Positions 10,467 to 19,914 are shown, counted from the first letter of the stretch. The stretch is 64,000 nt of DNA from Parabacteroides sp. (GCA_017481945.1 JAFUOJ010000011.1:62001-126000), one strand, 5' to 3'. Translations and numbers: made by a program. The notes: generated by a model not told the origin, from the letters alone.

Positions 10467-11744
10467 TTATTCTTCTTCCTGAATTTCTTCCTCATCCTCA
10501 AATTCGGCAGATAAAATAGCAAGTACCTCATCAACAGTCTGTTCTTCGAGGTCAGCACGTTCTACAATTTCATCACGGTCCATATTAAGTACGCTCTTCG
10601 CAGTGTAGCAACCGATATTCTTCAAGGACTCAATTACCCAGCCATCGATTTCATCTGCAAATTCATCCAAATAAATATCCTCTTCATCCGCACCCTCTAC
10701 ATCACGGAAGACATCAATTGCGTACTCTGTCAGCATACATGCCAACTTAATATTCAAACCACCTTTACCGATAGCTAAAGATACTTCTTCGGGACGAAGA
10801 TAAACCTCTGCCTTATGCTCCTCTTCATTCACACGGATAGAAGAAATCTTAGCCGGACTCAATGCACGCTGAATAAATAGCGCAACATTTGACGTATAAT
10901 TAATAACGTCAATATTCTCATTTCTCAATTCACGAACAATGCCATGAATACGAGAACCCTTCATTCCCACACAAGCGCCGACCGGGTCAATACGATCATC
11001 ATACGATTCAACAGCCACTTTCGCTCTTTCTCCCGGGATACGAGCCAATGCTTTAATTGTAATCAAACCGTCATTTATTTCCGGTACTTCTAATTCAAAC
11101 AGACGCTGTAGGAATAATTTATCAGTGCGGGAAAGAATAATCTTCGGATTGTTGTTGTAATTATCCACACGCTGAACAATCGCACGAACGGTTTCTCCTT
11201 TACGATAGAAATCACCCGGTATCTGTTCTGATTTCGGAAGCAACAACTCATTTCCTTCATCATCCAACAACAAGATCTCTTTCTTCCATACCTGATATAC
11301 ATCAGCAGCTATGATATTGCCGATTTTATCTTTATATTTAGCATACAAACTATCCTTTTGCAATTCAAGTATCTTAGATGCCAAGGTCTGACGCAAGTTT
11401 AAGATAGCACGACGTCCAAAATCAGCAAAGTGTACTTCGTCGGTAACCTCTTCACCCACTTCGCAATCGGCATCAATTTTGCGAGCCTCAGTCAATGTCA
11501 ATTGGAGATTAGAATCTTCCAATTCATCATCAGCAACAACCGTACGGTTTCTCCAAATCTCAAAATCACCCTTTTCCGGGTTGATAATCACATCATAATT
11601 TTCATCCGTACCGAACATCTTAGCGATTACATTGCGGAAAGAATCTTCTAACACGCTGATCATCGTTTCCTTATCAATGTTCTTCAACTCCTTGAACTCA
11701 GCAAGTGTATCAATCATACTGATTGTTTCCTGTTTCTTGGCCAT
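10467..11744 (-). CDS. nusA: Transcription termination/antitermination factor NusA
   Basis: RNA polymerase-associated factor that modulates pausing, termination and antitermination. The 425-residue product has the N-terminal RNAP-binding domain, the S1 domain and two KH domains ([12 protein letters not shown] and [14 protein letters not shown]). Its acidic tail ends in a run of Glu. It is shorter than the E. coli protein, as expected for lineages lacking the full C-terminal repeat region. It lies between rimP (7-nt gap) and infB, the classic order. Confidence 0.97.
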   Translation of the reverse strand: MAKKQETISMIDTLAEFKELKNIDKETMISVLEDSFRNVIAKMFGTDENYDVIINPEKGDFEIWRNRTVVADDELEDSNLQLTLTEARKIDADCEVGEEVTDEVHFADFGRRAILNLRQTLASKILELQKDSLYAKYKDKIGNIIAADVYQVWKKEILLLDDEGNELLLPKSEQIPGDFYRKGETVRAIVQRVDNYNNNPKIILSRTDKLFLQRLFELEVPEINDGLITIKALARIPGERAKVAVESYDDRIDPVGACVGMKGSRIHGIVRELRNENIDVINYTSNVALFIQRALSPAKISSIRVNEEEHKAEVYLRPEEVSLAIGKGGLNIKLACMLTEYAIDVFRDVEGADEEDIYLDEFADEIDGWVIESLKNIGCYTAKSVLNMDRDEIVERADLEEQTVDEVLAILSAEFEDEEEIQEEE

Positions 11745-11751
11745 AATTTTT

Positions 11752-12219
11752 TTACTTGAATCTTATTAGGTATTTTGTATATTTTATCTCTTCAAATGTA
11801 TATGATAAATCCTCTTGGACTGTCATCTTACGTTTCGCTCCTTCCGGTTTTATCTGCTTCTCAACGGTAACTACCACCCCACTTTCATCGGCAGATTTTA
11901 AAACGCCAGACAATTTTGTACCATTTTTCAACAACATTTCAACCTCGTTCCCGATATTCTTCACATACTGGCGAAGTACTTTGAATGGAGAAGTAATACC
12001 CGCAGAACCCACTTCTAACTCAAAGTCCTCAACATCGCGGTCAAAATGGCTCTCCAAATAGCGACTCAACTCTACACAATCATCAATACAAACGCCTTCA
12101 TCATTATCTATTTCAACGATAATCAAGTTTCCCGGCTTAATTATCACATCCACTAAATAATTATCAGATGAAGCTAATTTTTCTTCTACTAAATGGCTTA
12201 TTACGTCCTTTTCTATCAT
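11752..12219 (-). CDS. rimP: Ribosome maturation factor RimP
   Basis: Assists maturation of the 30S subunit. The 155-residue protein shows the RimP N-terminal domain with VDVIIKPGNLIIVEIDNDEGV and the DVEDFELEVGSAGITSPFK signature, followed by the small C-terminal SH3-like domain. It is the first gene of rimP-nusA-infB and of the ten-gene leftward run. The upstream box at 12286-12293 and about 65 nt of leader are the likely source of the transcript. Confidence 0.93.
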   Translation of the reverse strand: MIEKDVISHLVEEKLASSDNYLVDVIIKPGNLIIVEIDNDEGVCIDDCVELSRYLESHFDRDVEDFELEVGSAGITSPFKVLRQYVKNIGNEVEMLLKNGTKLSGVLKSADESGVVVTVEKQIKPEGAKRKMTVQEDLSYTFEEIKYTKYLIRFK

Positions 12220-12285
12220 ATACCTATTATTATAAACAAAAGGAGAGGACTACCCGCCCCCTCCTCAACATCGCTTAATCGACCG

Positions 12286-12293
12286 CAAATATA
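12286..12293 (-). promoter_or_regulatory. -7 box (TATATTTG) before rimP
   Basis: Reads TATATTTG on the minus strand, matching the Bacteroidota -7 consensus TAnnTTTG, about 67 nt upstream of the rimP start. The leader between contains a GC-rich run (GGAGGGGGCGGG followed by CCTCTCC) that could fold. This is the best candidate promoter for the long rimP-to-rnhB run. Confidence 0.6.
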
Positions 12294-12377
12294 CAAATAA
12301 TCATATAGTTTTCAAACAATAATATGATTTCTTTATATACTTTATTATTCTCCTACCTCAACTTTTTCTCTCTCCTC

Positions 12378-12469
12378 TCCCATTTTTTTCAAGACAGGAA
12401 CCGTTTTTTCTCGGACGGGAGCTAAAAAGGGAAAGGATATGTGCCACGTGTGCCACGTAAAATGCAATT
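12378..12469 (-). repeat. Dispersed intergenic repeat, copy A
   Basis: Read on the minus strand, this stretch matches 61281-61364 on the plus strand almost base for base. The shared order is an AATTGCATTTTACGTGGCAC block, a C/T-rich patch, TTTTTAGCTCCCG, CCGAGAAAAAA, GGTTCCTGTC and GAAAAAAATGGGA. Copy A carries a second GTGGCAC unit (GTGGCACACGTGGCAC) where copy B has one. It is non-coding in both places. Family and mobility are unknown. Confidence 0.8.
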
Positions 12470-12587
12470 TCCAACACTTTTCTATTTTAGGGGCGATTGG
12501 GATTTTACGAATTATTCCAAAAACTACATTCGCCCCTTTTTTTAAAAAGTTTCGGAAAAACGTTTTTACGTGGCACACGTGGCACAT
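12439..12587. repeat. Perfect 24-bp inverted repeat with nested hairpin
   Basis: The left arm 12439-12462 and right arm 12564-12587 are exact reverse complements over 24 bp; each contains GTGGCACACGTGGCAC, itself two copies of GTGGCAC. The 101-bp spacer holds a second, GC-rich inverted repeat (12490-12536). The short open readings here (one starting MCHVCHV) come from the repeat and are not credible genes. Confidence 0.8.
12490..12543 (+). terminator. Hairpin with T-run inside the inverted repeat
   Basis: The arms GGGGCGA (12490-12496) and TCGCCCC (12530-12536) are followed by a T-run at 12537-12543. The loop is long (33 nt), so terminator function is uncertain. No plus-strand gene ends nearby, so it may belong to the repeat element instead. 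Confidence 0.35.
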
Positions 12588-12745
12588 CTTTCATCCCCAA
12601 TCCTGGTAAGACAACGTTTTTTATCCCTCCAGCTGTCCAAAATTCAGTTCTTTTAATGTTTTCACTAAACTTATTGACATTTTTTACAAACTATAAACAA
12701 GAGTAAACTCACATTAATTTTCGACACATAGTCACTCTCAAAGAG

Positions 12746-12786
12746 GCGATATGGCTTTTCGGAATAATTCCGAAAAGCCATATCGC
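12746..12786. repeat. Perfect 41-nt palindrome (20-bp arms)
   Basis: The arms begin GCGATATGGCTTTTCGGAAT and close around a single central A with no mismatch. It has no T-run. It lies 13 nt from the terminator of the nitronate monooxygenase-like gene, so it could extrude as a cruciform, act as a second transcript end, or be a protein-binding or element-end site. Confidence 0.75.
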
Positions 12787-12798
12787 TACAAAAACAAA

Positions 12799-12824
12799 GG
12801 CTCAGAAGCGTTTGCCTCTGAGCC
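12799..12824 (-). terminator. Intrinsic terminator for the 12849-13922 gene
   Basis: On the minus strand the arms GGCTCAGA and TCTGAGCC enclose a 10-nt loop and are followed by TTTGTTTTTGT, 25 nt beyond the stop codon. Confidence 0.8.
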
Positions 12825-12848
12825 CTGTTTTTATAAATAAAGACTTAT

Positions 12849-13922
12849 TTATTGCATTGCTTTCTTCCAGTCTTCCAACAACTCATTAATTGTTTCCTTG
12901 ACAGACATAATGCGAGTGGTTCGCCATGCATTACTGCCGGCAAATGCATATCCATTTTCAAAGTTTCCTTTGAATGCGTTATACAAAGCTGTAACAATAC
13001 AATAAGGACTTCTCGAAATATCACAAGTCTTGATACAGTTAAAAGGACATGATTTCGGTTGCTTCAAGCCCTCTTTTACCTTCTGCAAGAAATTGCAATG
13101 GATGGCACGACCCGGCATACCCACAGGACTCTTGATAATCTCAATGTCCTTTTCCTCTGCCTTAATGTACGTTTCCTTAAATGCCTCAGAAGCGTCACAT
13201 TCGGTTGTCGTAACGAACCGGGTTCCTAACTGAACGCCTGAAGCTCCAAGGTCCATCATGCGTTTGATATCTTCACCCGTATAAATGCCTCCCGCCGCAA
13301 TTACAGGGATCTTTTTGTTGTATTTCTCTTCAAAGTGAGAAACCTCTTCTACTACCTGAGGTAACAAAGTTTCAAGAGAATAGTTTTCATCGTTCAACTG
13401 GTTTTCTTTGTAACCTAAATGTCCACCAGCTTTCGGACCTTCCAAAACAACTGCATCTGGAAGATAGTCATAGTTATTTTTCCACTTCTCGCAGATGATA
13501 CGAGCAGCACGTGCACTGGAAACGATAGGTACTAACTTGGTCACACTGTCTTTCTTCAAGAAAGAAGGTAAATCCAAAGGAAGACCTGCACCACTGAAAA
13601 TAACATCAACCTTTTCGGCAATACTGGTTTTCACCAATTCAGCAAAATCAGAAAGAGCTACCATAATATTAACTCCAATGATTCCTTTTGCTTTTTCACG
13701 CGCTTTACGTATTTCCTCCTTCAAACCGAGGTTACCGGCTTCTGTGTAATTATTGGGAGAAAGTTTTTTATATAAAAGTCCGAGACCGGCTGCGGAGATG
13801 ACACCGATCCCACCTTCGTTTGCTACGGCTGAGGCTAAGCCGGAGAGAGAGATTCCTACGCCCATCCCACCTTGGATAATTGGAATACGAGCCTTAAGAT
13901 CTCCAATAGTTAATGTCTTCAT
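12849..13922 (-). CDS. Nitronate monooxygenase / FabK-like flavoprotein
   Basis: A 357-residue FMN-dependent TIM-barrel protein of the 2-nitropropane dioxygenase family. It shows the N-terminal IPIIQGGMGVGISLSGLA, the phosphate-binding VIAAGGIYTGEDIKRMMDLGASGVQ and GTRFVTTTECDAS. Members oxidise nitronates or, in the FabK branch, reduce enoyl-ACP; the family cannot be split by eye here. A C-terminal Cys-containing patch (CPFNCIKTCDISRSPYC) is typical of a Bacteroidota/Clostridia subfamily and may bind metal. It is monocistronic, with its own box at 13954-13961 and a terminator at 12799. Confidence 0.85.
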   Translation of the reverse strand: MKTLTIGDLKARIPIIQGGMGVGISLSGLASAVANEGGIGVISAAGLGLLYKKLSPNNYTEAGNLGLKEEIRKAREKAKGIIGVNIMVALSDFAELVKTSIAEKVDVIFSGAGLPLDLPSFLKKDSVTKLVPIVSSARAARIICEKWKNNYDYLPDAVVLEGPKAGGHLGYKENQLNDENYSLETLLPQVVEEVSHFEEKYNKKIPVIAAGGIYTGEDIKRMMDLGASGVQLGTRFVTTTECDASEAFKETYIKAEEKDIEIIKSPVGMPGRAIHCNFLQKVKEGLKQPKSCPFNCIKTCDISRSPYCIVTALYNAFKGNFENGYAFAGSNAWRTTRIMSVKETINELLEDWKKAMQ

Positions 13923-13953
13923 ACAAATAATATGTTGTTTTATATAACAGGTG

Positions 13954-13961
13954 CAAAGGTA
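13954..13961 (-). promoter_or_regulatory. -7 box (TACCTTTG) for the 12849-13922 gene
   Basis: Exact TAnnTTTG match on the minus strand, 32 nt upstream of the ATG. Confidence 0.6.
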
Positions 13962-14076
13962 AGATAATTAATCGAAGAGTGTGCTATATTTCACTTCTTA
14001 TTGTAGTTGAATGCTTAAATAGAGCATTTTATAAAAGTTTAGGATGAGATTCTCAAAAGGATAAACAAAAAACAAA

Positions 14077-14084
14077 TATATTTG
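14077..14084 (+). promoter_or_regulatory. -7 box (TATATTTG) for the 14127 porin gene
   Basis: Exact TAnnTTTG match, 42 nt upstream of the ATG at 14127. No clear TTG at the usual -33 distance. Confidence 0.5.
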
Positions 14085-14126
14085 TTAGTTGTTTATTTAA
14101 TATAATTAGAAATAATCCGTTAAGTT

Positions 14127-15404
14127 ATGAAGATTCGATCTATATTGTGGACAGTCCTTTTAGTTTCAGTAAGTGTACCAGCTTTAGCACAAGAACTCAA
14201 TAAAGAGAAAATAAAGGCCTTTTTCTCTCCTGATTCGACAGAGGAGGCTATTATCTTAGAGGATCCCGAACTGATGGAGCGTTTGAGAAATATGCCCAAC
14301 ATAGAAGTGGGCAAAGGGATTACTTTCGAGCCACAGAACAAGTTATATAAGATGACTATGCGTTTCCGCATGCAGAACCTATTGGGGTTCGACTTTGACA
14401 AAGATTTTTCTTTAACAGAAACGGAAGCACGAGTGAAGCGTTTGCGCCTTCGTTTCGACGGATATATTTATTCTCCCAAATTAGTCTATTCTATCCAACT
14501 GGGATTTACCTCTTACGATACAAAGACATTGCCGAACGAGAGTACAAATTTTGTTCGAGACGCAATGGTTTATTATGTACCTAATTCCGTTTGGAATATT
14601 GGATTCGGGCAGACAAAAATAAAGGCTAACCGAGCTCGAATTAATTCTTCCAGTGCTTTACAGTTTGTAGATCGCAGTATAGTCAACTCTGAGTTTAATT
14701 TAGATCGTGACTTCGGTTTCTTTGGTGAATATCATAAAGCACTTATTGGGAACTTTAATCTGGCAGCTAAAGGTTCCATCACTTTGGGAGACGGACGAAA
14801 CTGGGGTAACAGTAAAAATACCGGATTTGCTTATACCGGACGTTTGGAGTTATTTCCTTTAGGACGTTTCAAATCATTAGGAGAAGTATCAGAAGGGGAT
14901 TTTCAACGAGAACGCACCGTAAAGTTCATGTTAGGAGGAGCTTATTCTTATAATAATAAAGCGACTCGCCTACAGGGGCAGAATGGAGCAATCATGCCGG
15001 ATGGTGAAACACGGAACCTAAATTCCTACTTTGTTGATTTTGTTCTAAAGTATCAAGGATTTGCTTTCTGTACGGACTTCATGGGACGTGCGTGCGACAA
15101 ACCACTTTTCACTGGTGATCCGGAAACATGTATCTATACAGGAAATGGGGTAAACGTACAAACCAGTTATCTATTCCCCTCTAATTGGGAAATTGCTCTC
15201 CGTAATTCGACCCTATTTCCGGAGAAGAAGGTACAAGCAATCATTGGTTATAAGAACCATAATCAAACGACCATCGGGGTTACCAAGTATCTCATCGGAC
15301 ATAGTTTAAAGATTCAAGCGGATGCTTCTTACAATCATAAAAGCGAAGCCCTCGATCCTTATAACAGATGGGAACTTCGCTTTCAAATAGAATTAGGTCT
15401 ATAA
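14127..15404 (+). CDS. OprO/OprP-type outer-membrane porin
   Basis: A 425-residue protein with a Sec signal peptide (cut after PALAQ, about residue 22) and many short amphipathic beta strands, ending in an aromatic/Leu residue pattern (RWELRFQIELGL) as in outer-membrane barrels. Phrases such as ARVKRLRLRFDGYIYSPKLVYSIQLGF and VWNIGFGQTKIKANRARI are typical of the phosphate-selective porin O/P family. The transported anion is unknown. It stands alone and converges on purL with one base between the stops. Confidence 0.8.
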   Translation: MKIRSILWTVLLVSVSVPALAQELNKEKIKAFFSPDSTEEAIILEDPELMERLRNMPNIEVGKGITFEPQNKLYKMTMRFRMQNLLGFDFDKDFSLTETEARVKRLRLRFDGYIYSPKLVYSIQLGFTSYDTKTLPNESTNFVRDAMVYYVPNSVWNIGFGQTKIKANRARINSSSALQFVDRSIVNSEFNLDRDFGFFGEYHKALIGNFNLAAKGSITLGDGRNWGNSKNTGFAYTGRLELFPLGRFKSLGEVSEGDFQRERTVKFMLGGAYSYNNKATRLQGQNGAIMPDGETRNLNSYFVDFVLKYQGFAFCTDFMGRACDKPLFTGDPETCIYTGNGVNVQTSYLFPSNWEIALRNSTLFPEKKVQAIIGYKNHNQTTIGVTKYLIGHSLKIQADASYNHKSEALDPYNRWELRFQIELGL

Positions 15405-15405
15405 A

Positions 15406-18400
15406 TTATTTCTGTGCTTCAACCCATTTACGTGCGTTGACGAAGGCTTCAATCCAAGGAGTTACTTCGTCTGTATTCTTACGGTCTTCTGGGTAATAAC
15501 CACATTGCCATGGGAACATTGCACGCTCCAAGTGAGGCATCATTGCCAAGTGGCGACCATCCTTTGAACATACACCGGCTACAGACCAAGGTGAACCATT
15601 TGGATTAGCCGGATAACCTTCGTAGTTATACTTCGCAATGATATGGTATTCCTTCTCTTCATACGGGAAGCCAAACTTACCTTCACCGTGCGCAACCCAA
15701 GCACCAATCTTACATCCGCTTAATGAGCCGAACATTACAGAATGGTTCTTCGGTATCTCTAATGTTACAAAGTTAGACTCAAACTTATGAGAATCGTTAT
15801 GCAACATCTTATGTTTCTTTTCGTGTTCCGGATAAATAACTCCTAACTCTGCCATCAACTGACAACCGTTACAAATACCTAAACTCAAGGTATCAGGACG
15901 TGCATAGAAGTTATCCAATGCCTTTTTAGCCTTTTCGTTGAACAAGAAACCACCAGCCCAACCTTTAGCTGAACCTAAAACGTCTGAATTAGAGAAACCA
16001 CCGCAGAAGACAATCATATTAACATCTTCCAAAGTTTCACGTCCAGAAGCCAAGTCTGTCATGTGAACATCTTTCACATCAAATCCGGCTAAATATAACG
16101 CGTATGCCGTCTCACGTTCGCACTGACAACCTTTTTCACGGATCACAGCAGCCTTAATACCGCTTGCTCCCTTGCGATCAGCTGTCAAACCATAATCTGC
16201 CAACTTACCGGTGAAGTTCTTATTATATTTGAATTCCAACGGTTGCATTTTATAATTCTCAAAACGATTACCAGCACATACGCTACCACTCTGCTTGATA
16301 TCTAACTTATAAGAAGAAGAATACCATACATCACGCATATAATCGATACCGAAATGATATTGGATACCCTCCTTAGAAACCAAGATATGACGCTCGTCAG
16401 TTGGTTTAGCGATGATAGCAAAGCCAACACCAGCCTCTTCCATCAACTTTTCGAATACCTTCTTTTCTTTTACCTGAACGATGATACCCGGATTTTCAGA
16501 GAACAGAATCTTCACGATGTCTTGCTCTGCAATCTTATCTAAGTTTACTTCCAAACCTCCTTCAACGTTCGCAAAACACATTTCCAATAGGGTAGTAATC
16601 ATACCTCCGGCAGAAATATCGTGACCGACTAAGATTAAGCCCTGTTCGATTGCCTCTTGAACAGCATTAAACGCATCTTGGAAGTATTCCGGATTCTTCA
16701 CTGTCGGAACCTCATCTCCTAACTTATTCAAAGCTTGTGCAAAAGCAGAGCCGCCCAACTTCATTGTATCAAATGAGAAGTCGATATAGTAAAGAGATGT
16801 ATTTTTCTCGTGAGCCAATACCGGAGAAACTATCTTACGAATATCACTTACCTCTGCACCGGCTGAAATAATTACCGTACCCGGAGAGATCACTTTGTCA
16901 TCACCATATTTCTGAGTCATAGACAAAGAGTCTTTACCTGTCGGGATATTGATACCCAATGCACAAGCAAAATCAGAAGCAGCCTGTACGGCTGTATATA
17001 GACGTGCATCCTCTCCCTCGTTACGGCAAGGCCACATCCAGTTTGCACTTAATGAGACACTATCCAATTTTTCTGAGAGCGGAGCAAAAACAATATTGGT
17101 CAGGGATTCTGCAATCGCCATTACTGACCCCGCAGCCGGATCCACCATAGCAACCTGCGGAGCATGACCGATAGAGGTTGCGATACCAGCTTTTCCACGA
17201 TAGTCCAAAGCAACAGCCCCTAAGTCGCTCAACGGTAATTGTAATTCACCCTGGCATTGCTGACGTGCAATCTTACCTGTGACAGAACGGTCTACCTTAT
17301 TAGTTAACCAATCCTTACAAGCTACCGCTTCTAACTGTAGTACATTTTCTAAATAATGATGTAACTCTGATTCCTTATATACAACCGGTTGATAAGATGT
17401 TTCTACCGTATGGTCTGTCATTACTGTACGAGGCGGTTTACCAAACATATATTCCAACTTGATGTCGATTGGTTTCACACCATCAGCCTGTTCGAATACA
17501 AATTTCATATCGTTAGTAGTCTCACCTACAGTGTACATCGGAGCGCGTTCACGATCGGCAATACGTTTTACACGGTCTACATCTTCTTCCTTCATCAACA
17601 AGCCCATACGTTCCTGACTTTCGTTGCCTATGATTTCTTTAGCCGATAACGTCCGGTCTCCAATCGGAAGCTTACTCATGTCGATATGGCCGCCAGTCGC
17701 TTCTACAAGCTCTGATAAGCAATTTAAATGGCCACCAGCACCATGATCGTGAATAGAAACAATTGGGTTTTCATCCGATTCTGCAATCGCACGAATAACA
17801 TTGGCAGCACGCTTCTGCATTTCCGGATTTGCACGCTGTACAGCATTCAATTCAATACCACTGGTGTACTGACCTGTATTTACAGAAGAAACGGCACCAC
17901 CACCCATACCGATACGATAGTTATCACCACCGATAATGACAACCTTTTCTCCCGGTTCCGGATCACCTTTCAAAGCGTCACGCATGTTTGCATAGCCGAC
18001 ACCGCCTGCCAACATGATTACCTTATCATAAGCATACTTTTTGTCGTTTTCCGTATGTTCAAAAGTCAATAATGAACCACAGATCAACGGCTGACCGAAC
18101 TTATTACCGAAGTCGGACGCACCGTTAGAAGCTTTAATCAAAATCTGTTCCGGAGTCTGATACAACCAAGGACGCGGGTCGAGAATCTTTTCCCATTCAC
18201 GTGCTCCTTCCGTACGCGGATACGAGGTCATGTAAACAGCTGTACCAGCAATTGGTAAAGAAGCCTTTCCACCACCCAGACGGTCACGGATTTCACCTCC
18301 CGTACCAGTTGCAGCTCCGTTAAACGGTTCTACGGTTGTTGGGAAGTTGTGAGTCTCAGCTTTTAATGAAATAACAGTCTTGATATCTTTTACTTCATAG

Positions 18401-19095
18401 AAGTCCGGTTGATCACCACTCTTTGGGGCGAACTGTTCAACAGTAGGTCCTTCATTAAAAGCGACATTATCTTTATAAGCAGAAACCAACTTATTCGGAT
18501 TTTCTGCCGATGTCTTCTTAATTAAACCGAAAAGAGAACTTTCTTTTTCTTCGCCATCGATAATAAATACTCCACCGAAGATTTTATGACGACAGTGCTC
18601 AGAGTTTACCTGTGAAAAACCAAACACTTCGCTATCTGTCAGCTTACGTCCTAACTTCTGGCTTACTTCATTCAAATAAGCAATTTCTTCGTTACTCAAA
18701 GCAAGACCTTCTTGTAAATTGTAGGCTTCCAAGTCTTCGATATAGACAATGGGATCCGGCTGCTTGCTAATAGTAAAGATTTCCTGATTCAGGCCGTTAT
18801 AAATGCGTTGCAACATCGGATCGTGTTCTGCCTCACCAGAAGAGACCGGGAAATACTCTTCGATACGCAAAATGCCATCAATACCCATGTTCTGAGTAAT
18901 TTCAACAGCATTTGTACTCCACGGAGTAATCATTTCTCTACGTGGCCCTACATACCAGCCTTCCAATGTTTCAGCTTGAAGCGGTTCAGCTTCGCTAAAA
19001 GCCCAAACTAATTTTTCAATATCTTCAGGAGAGAAAGCGTGTGCAGCCTCTACAGCTAACACCGTTTTTGTTGGAGATTGAAAGAATTGAATCAT
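15406..19095 (-). CDS. purL: Phosphoribosylformylglycinamidine synthase, large single-chain form
   Basis: Converts FGAR to FGAM with glutamine and ATP, step four of purine synthesis. The 1229 residues are the single-chain form: an N-terminal PurS-like part, two AIRS-type domains (SLKAETHNFPTTVEPFNGAATGTGGEIRDR; HDHGAGGHLNCLSE) and a C-terminal class I glutaminase with nucleophile Cys in LGICNGCQLM. The His of the catalytic triad is probably in the PHLERAMFPWQ region. Its box lies at 19164-19171. It is monocistronic. Confidence 0.97.
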   Translation of the reverse strand: MIQFFQSPTKTVLAVEAAHAFSPEDIEKLVWAFSEAEPLQAETLEGWYVGPRREMITPWSTNAVEITQNMGIDGILRIEEYFPVSSGEAEHDPMLQRIYNGLNQEIFTISKQPDPIVYIEDLEAYNLQEGLALSNEEIAYLNEVSQKLGRKLTDSEVFGFSQVNSEHCRHKIFGGVFIIDGEEKESSLFGLIKKTSAENPNKLVSAYKDNVAFNEGPTVEQFAPKSGDQPDFYEVKDIKTVISLKAETHNFPTTVEPFNGAATGTGGEIRDRLGGGKASLPIAGTAVYMTSYPRTEGAREWEKILDPRPWLYQTPEQILIKASNGASDFGNKFGQPLICGSLLTFEHTENDKKYAYDKVIMLAGGVGYANMRDALKGDPEPGEKVVIIGGDNYRIGMGGGAVSSVNTGQYTSGIELNAVQRANPEMQKRAANVIRAIAESDENPIVSIHDHGAGGHLNCLSELVEATGGHIDMSKLPIGDRTLSAKEIIGNESQERMGLLMKEEDVDRVKRIADRERAPMYTVGETTNDMKFVFEQADGVKPIDIKLEYMFGKPPRTVMTDHTVETSYQPVVYKESELHHYLENVLQLEAVACKDWLTNKVDRSVTGKIARQQCQGELQLPLSDLGAVALDYRGKAGIATSIGHAPQVAMVDPAAGSVMAIAESLTNIVFAPLSEKLDSVSLSANWMWPCRNEGEDARLYTAVQAASDFACALGINIPTGKDSLSMTQKYGDDKVISPGTVIISAGAEVSDIRKIVSPVLAHEKNTSLYYIDFSFDTMKLGGSAFAQALNKLGDEVPTVKNPEYFQDAFNAVQEAIEQGLILVGHDISAGGMITTLLEMCFANVEGGLEVNLDKIAEQDIVKILFSENPGIIVQVKEKKVFEKLMEEAGVGFAIIAKPTDERHILVSKEGIQYHFGIDYMRDVWYSSSYKLDIKQSGSVCAGNRFENYKMQPLEFKYNKNFTGKLADYGLTADRKGASGIKAAVIREKGCQCERETAYALYLAGFDVKDVHMTDLASGRETLEDVNMIVFCGGFSNSDVLGSAKGWAGGFLFNEKAKKALDNFYARPDTLSLGICNGCQLMAELGVIYPEHEKKHKMLHNDSHKFESNFVTLEIPKNHSVMFGSLSGCKIGAWVAHGEGKFGFPYEEKEYHIIAKYNYEGYPANPNGSPWSVAGVCSKDGRHLAMMPHLERAMFPWQCGYYPEDRKNTDEVTPWIEAFVNARKWVEAQK

Positions 19096-19163
19096 ATCGT
19101 TGATTTATTAATGGTATTCTATTATTGCTATGGAATTCAAAAGAATTCCTCACTTATAAGGGG

Positions 19164-19171
19164 CAAAGATA
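19164..19171 (-). promoter_or_regulatory. -7 box (TATCTTTG) for purL
   Basis: Exact consensus on the minus strand, 69 nt upstream of the purL ATG. I saw no recognisable purine riboswitch in this leader. Confidence 0.65.
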
Positions 19172-19216
19172 GTAATTTACTATTTATTTTTTTCTTTTTT
19201 TATCAGGAATACAGGT

Positions 19217-19224
19217 TATCTTTG
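19217..19224 (+). promoter_or_regulatory. -7 box (TATCTTTG) for the LysE gene
   Basis: Exact consensus, 31 nt upstream of the ATG at 19255. It is divergent from the purL box, with about 45 bp of T-rich DNA between. Confidence 0.65.
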
Positions 19225-19254
19225 CAATCTTATTAGGCAGAAAATAGAAGTAGA

Positions 19255-19911
19255 ATGCTTGGATTAATCATAAAAGGTATCGTAATAGGTGTACTTGTTT
19301 CCGCACCCATGGGGCCAATAGGTATGCTTTGTATACAACGAACATTGAATAAAGGACGTTGGCATGGCTTTGTCACTGGTTTAGGAGCTGCCTTGTCAGA
19401 CGTTATTTATGCAGCCCTTACTTGTCTGGGGATGGGAGTCGTTGTCAATTTTGTTGAAGCCAACCAAGCTCCTCTTCAGTTAATCGGCAGTATTGTATTA
19501 GGACTCTTCGGTTATTATATCTTCCAATCGAATCCTACGCGAAACTTAAAGAAACAAAAAGAGAAGAAATTATCTTACACACAAGATTTCATTACAGCTT
19601 TTCTTCTTACCTTTAGCAACGTATTAATTGTGCTACTATATATAGGTTTATTTGCCCGCTTCGGATTTATTTTGCCGGAACACTCTATCTGGATGTCTTT
19701 AGGAGGAATATCTTTTATTGGAGTGGGAGCCGTTTTATGGTGGTTTGGTATTACTTATATTGTAGCTAAATTAAAAAAATGGTTTAATGTGCGAGGTATT
19801 TGGGTATTGAATAAGGTTGTAGGAACAGTGATTATAGCTTTGGCTGTTATCGGAGCTTTGTCTGTTCTTCTAACCTCATATTTCCACCTGCCTTTGCTTC
19901 AAATCTATTAG
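19255..19911 (+). CDS. LysE family amino-acid exporter
   Basis: A 218-residue integral membrane protein with about six hydrophobic segments. It carries the LysE/RhtB N-terminal signature GVLVSAPMGPIGMLCIQRTLNKGRWHG split around SAPMGPIG. Family members export basic or other amino acids; the substrate here is unknown. It probably forms a two-gene unit with the CBM9-like gene 3 nt downstream. Confidence 0.85.
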   Translation: MLGLIIKGIVIGVLVSAPMGPIGMLCIQRTLNKGRWHGFVTGLGAALSDVIYAALTCLGMGVVVNFVEANQAPLQLIGSIVLGLFGYYIFQSNPTRNLKKQKEKKLSYTQDFITAFLLTFSNVLIVLLYIGLFARFGFILPEHSIWMSLGGISFIGVGAVLWWFGITYIVAKLKKWFNVRGIWVLNKVVGTVIIALAVIGALSVLLTSYFHLPLLQIY

Positions 19912-19914
19912 AAG

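Noticed and set aside
12220..12285. Riboswitch or autoregulatory leader before rimP
   Set aside because: A GC-rich potential hairpin is present, but I could not match it to any known class by eye.
12345..12587. 80-codon open reading starting MCHVCHV
   Set aside because: It lies entirely within the inverted repeat. Its N-terminus is just the GTGGCAC repeat translated, composition is repeat-derived and nothing resembles a known family.
12497..12706. 69-codon plus-strand reading in the same gene-free stretch
   Set aside because: Overlaps the hairpin and repeat arm, has no leader or promoter logic and looks random.
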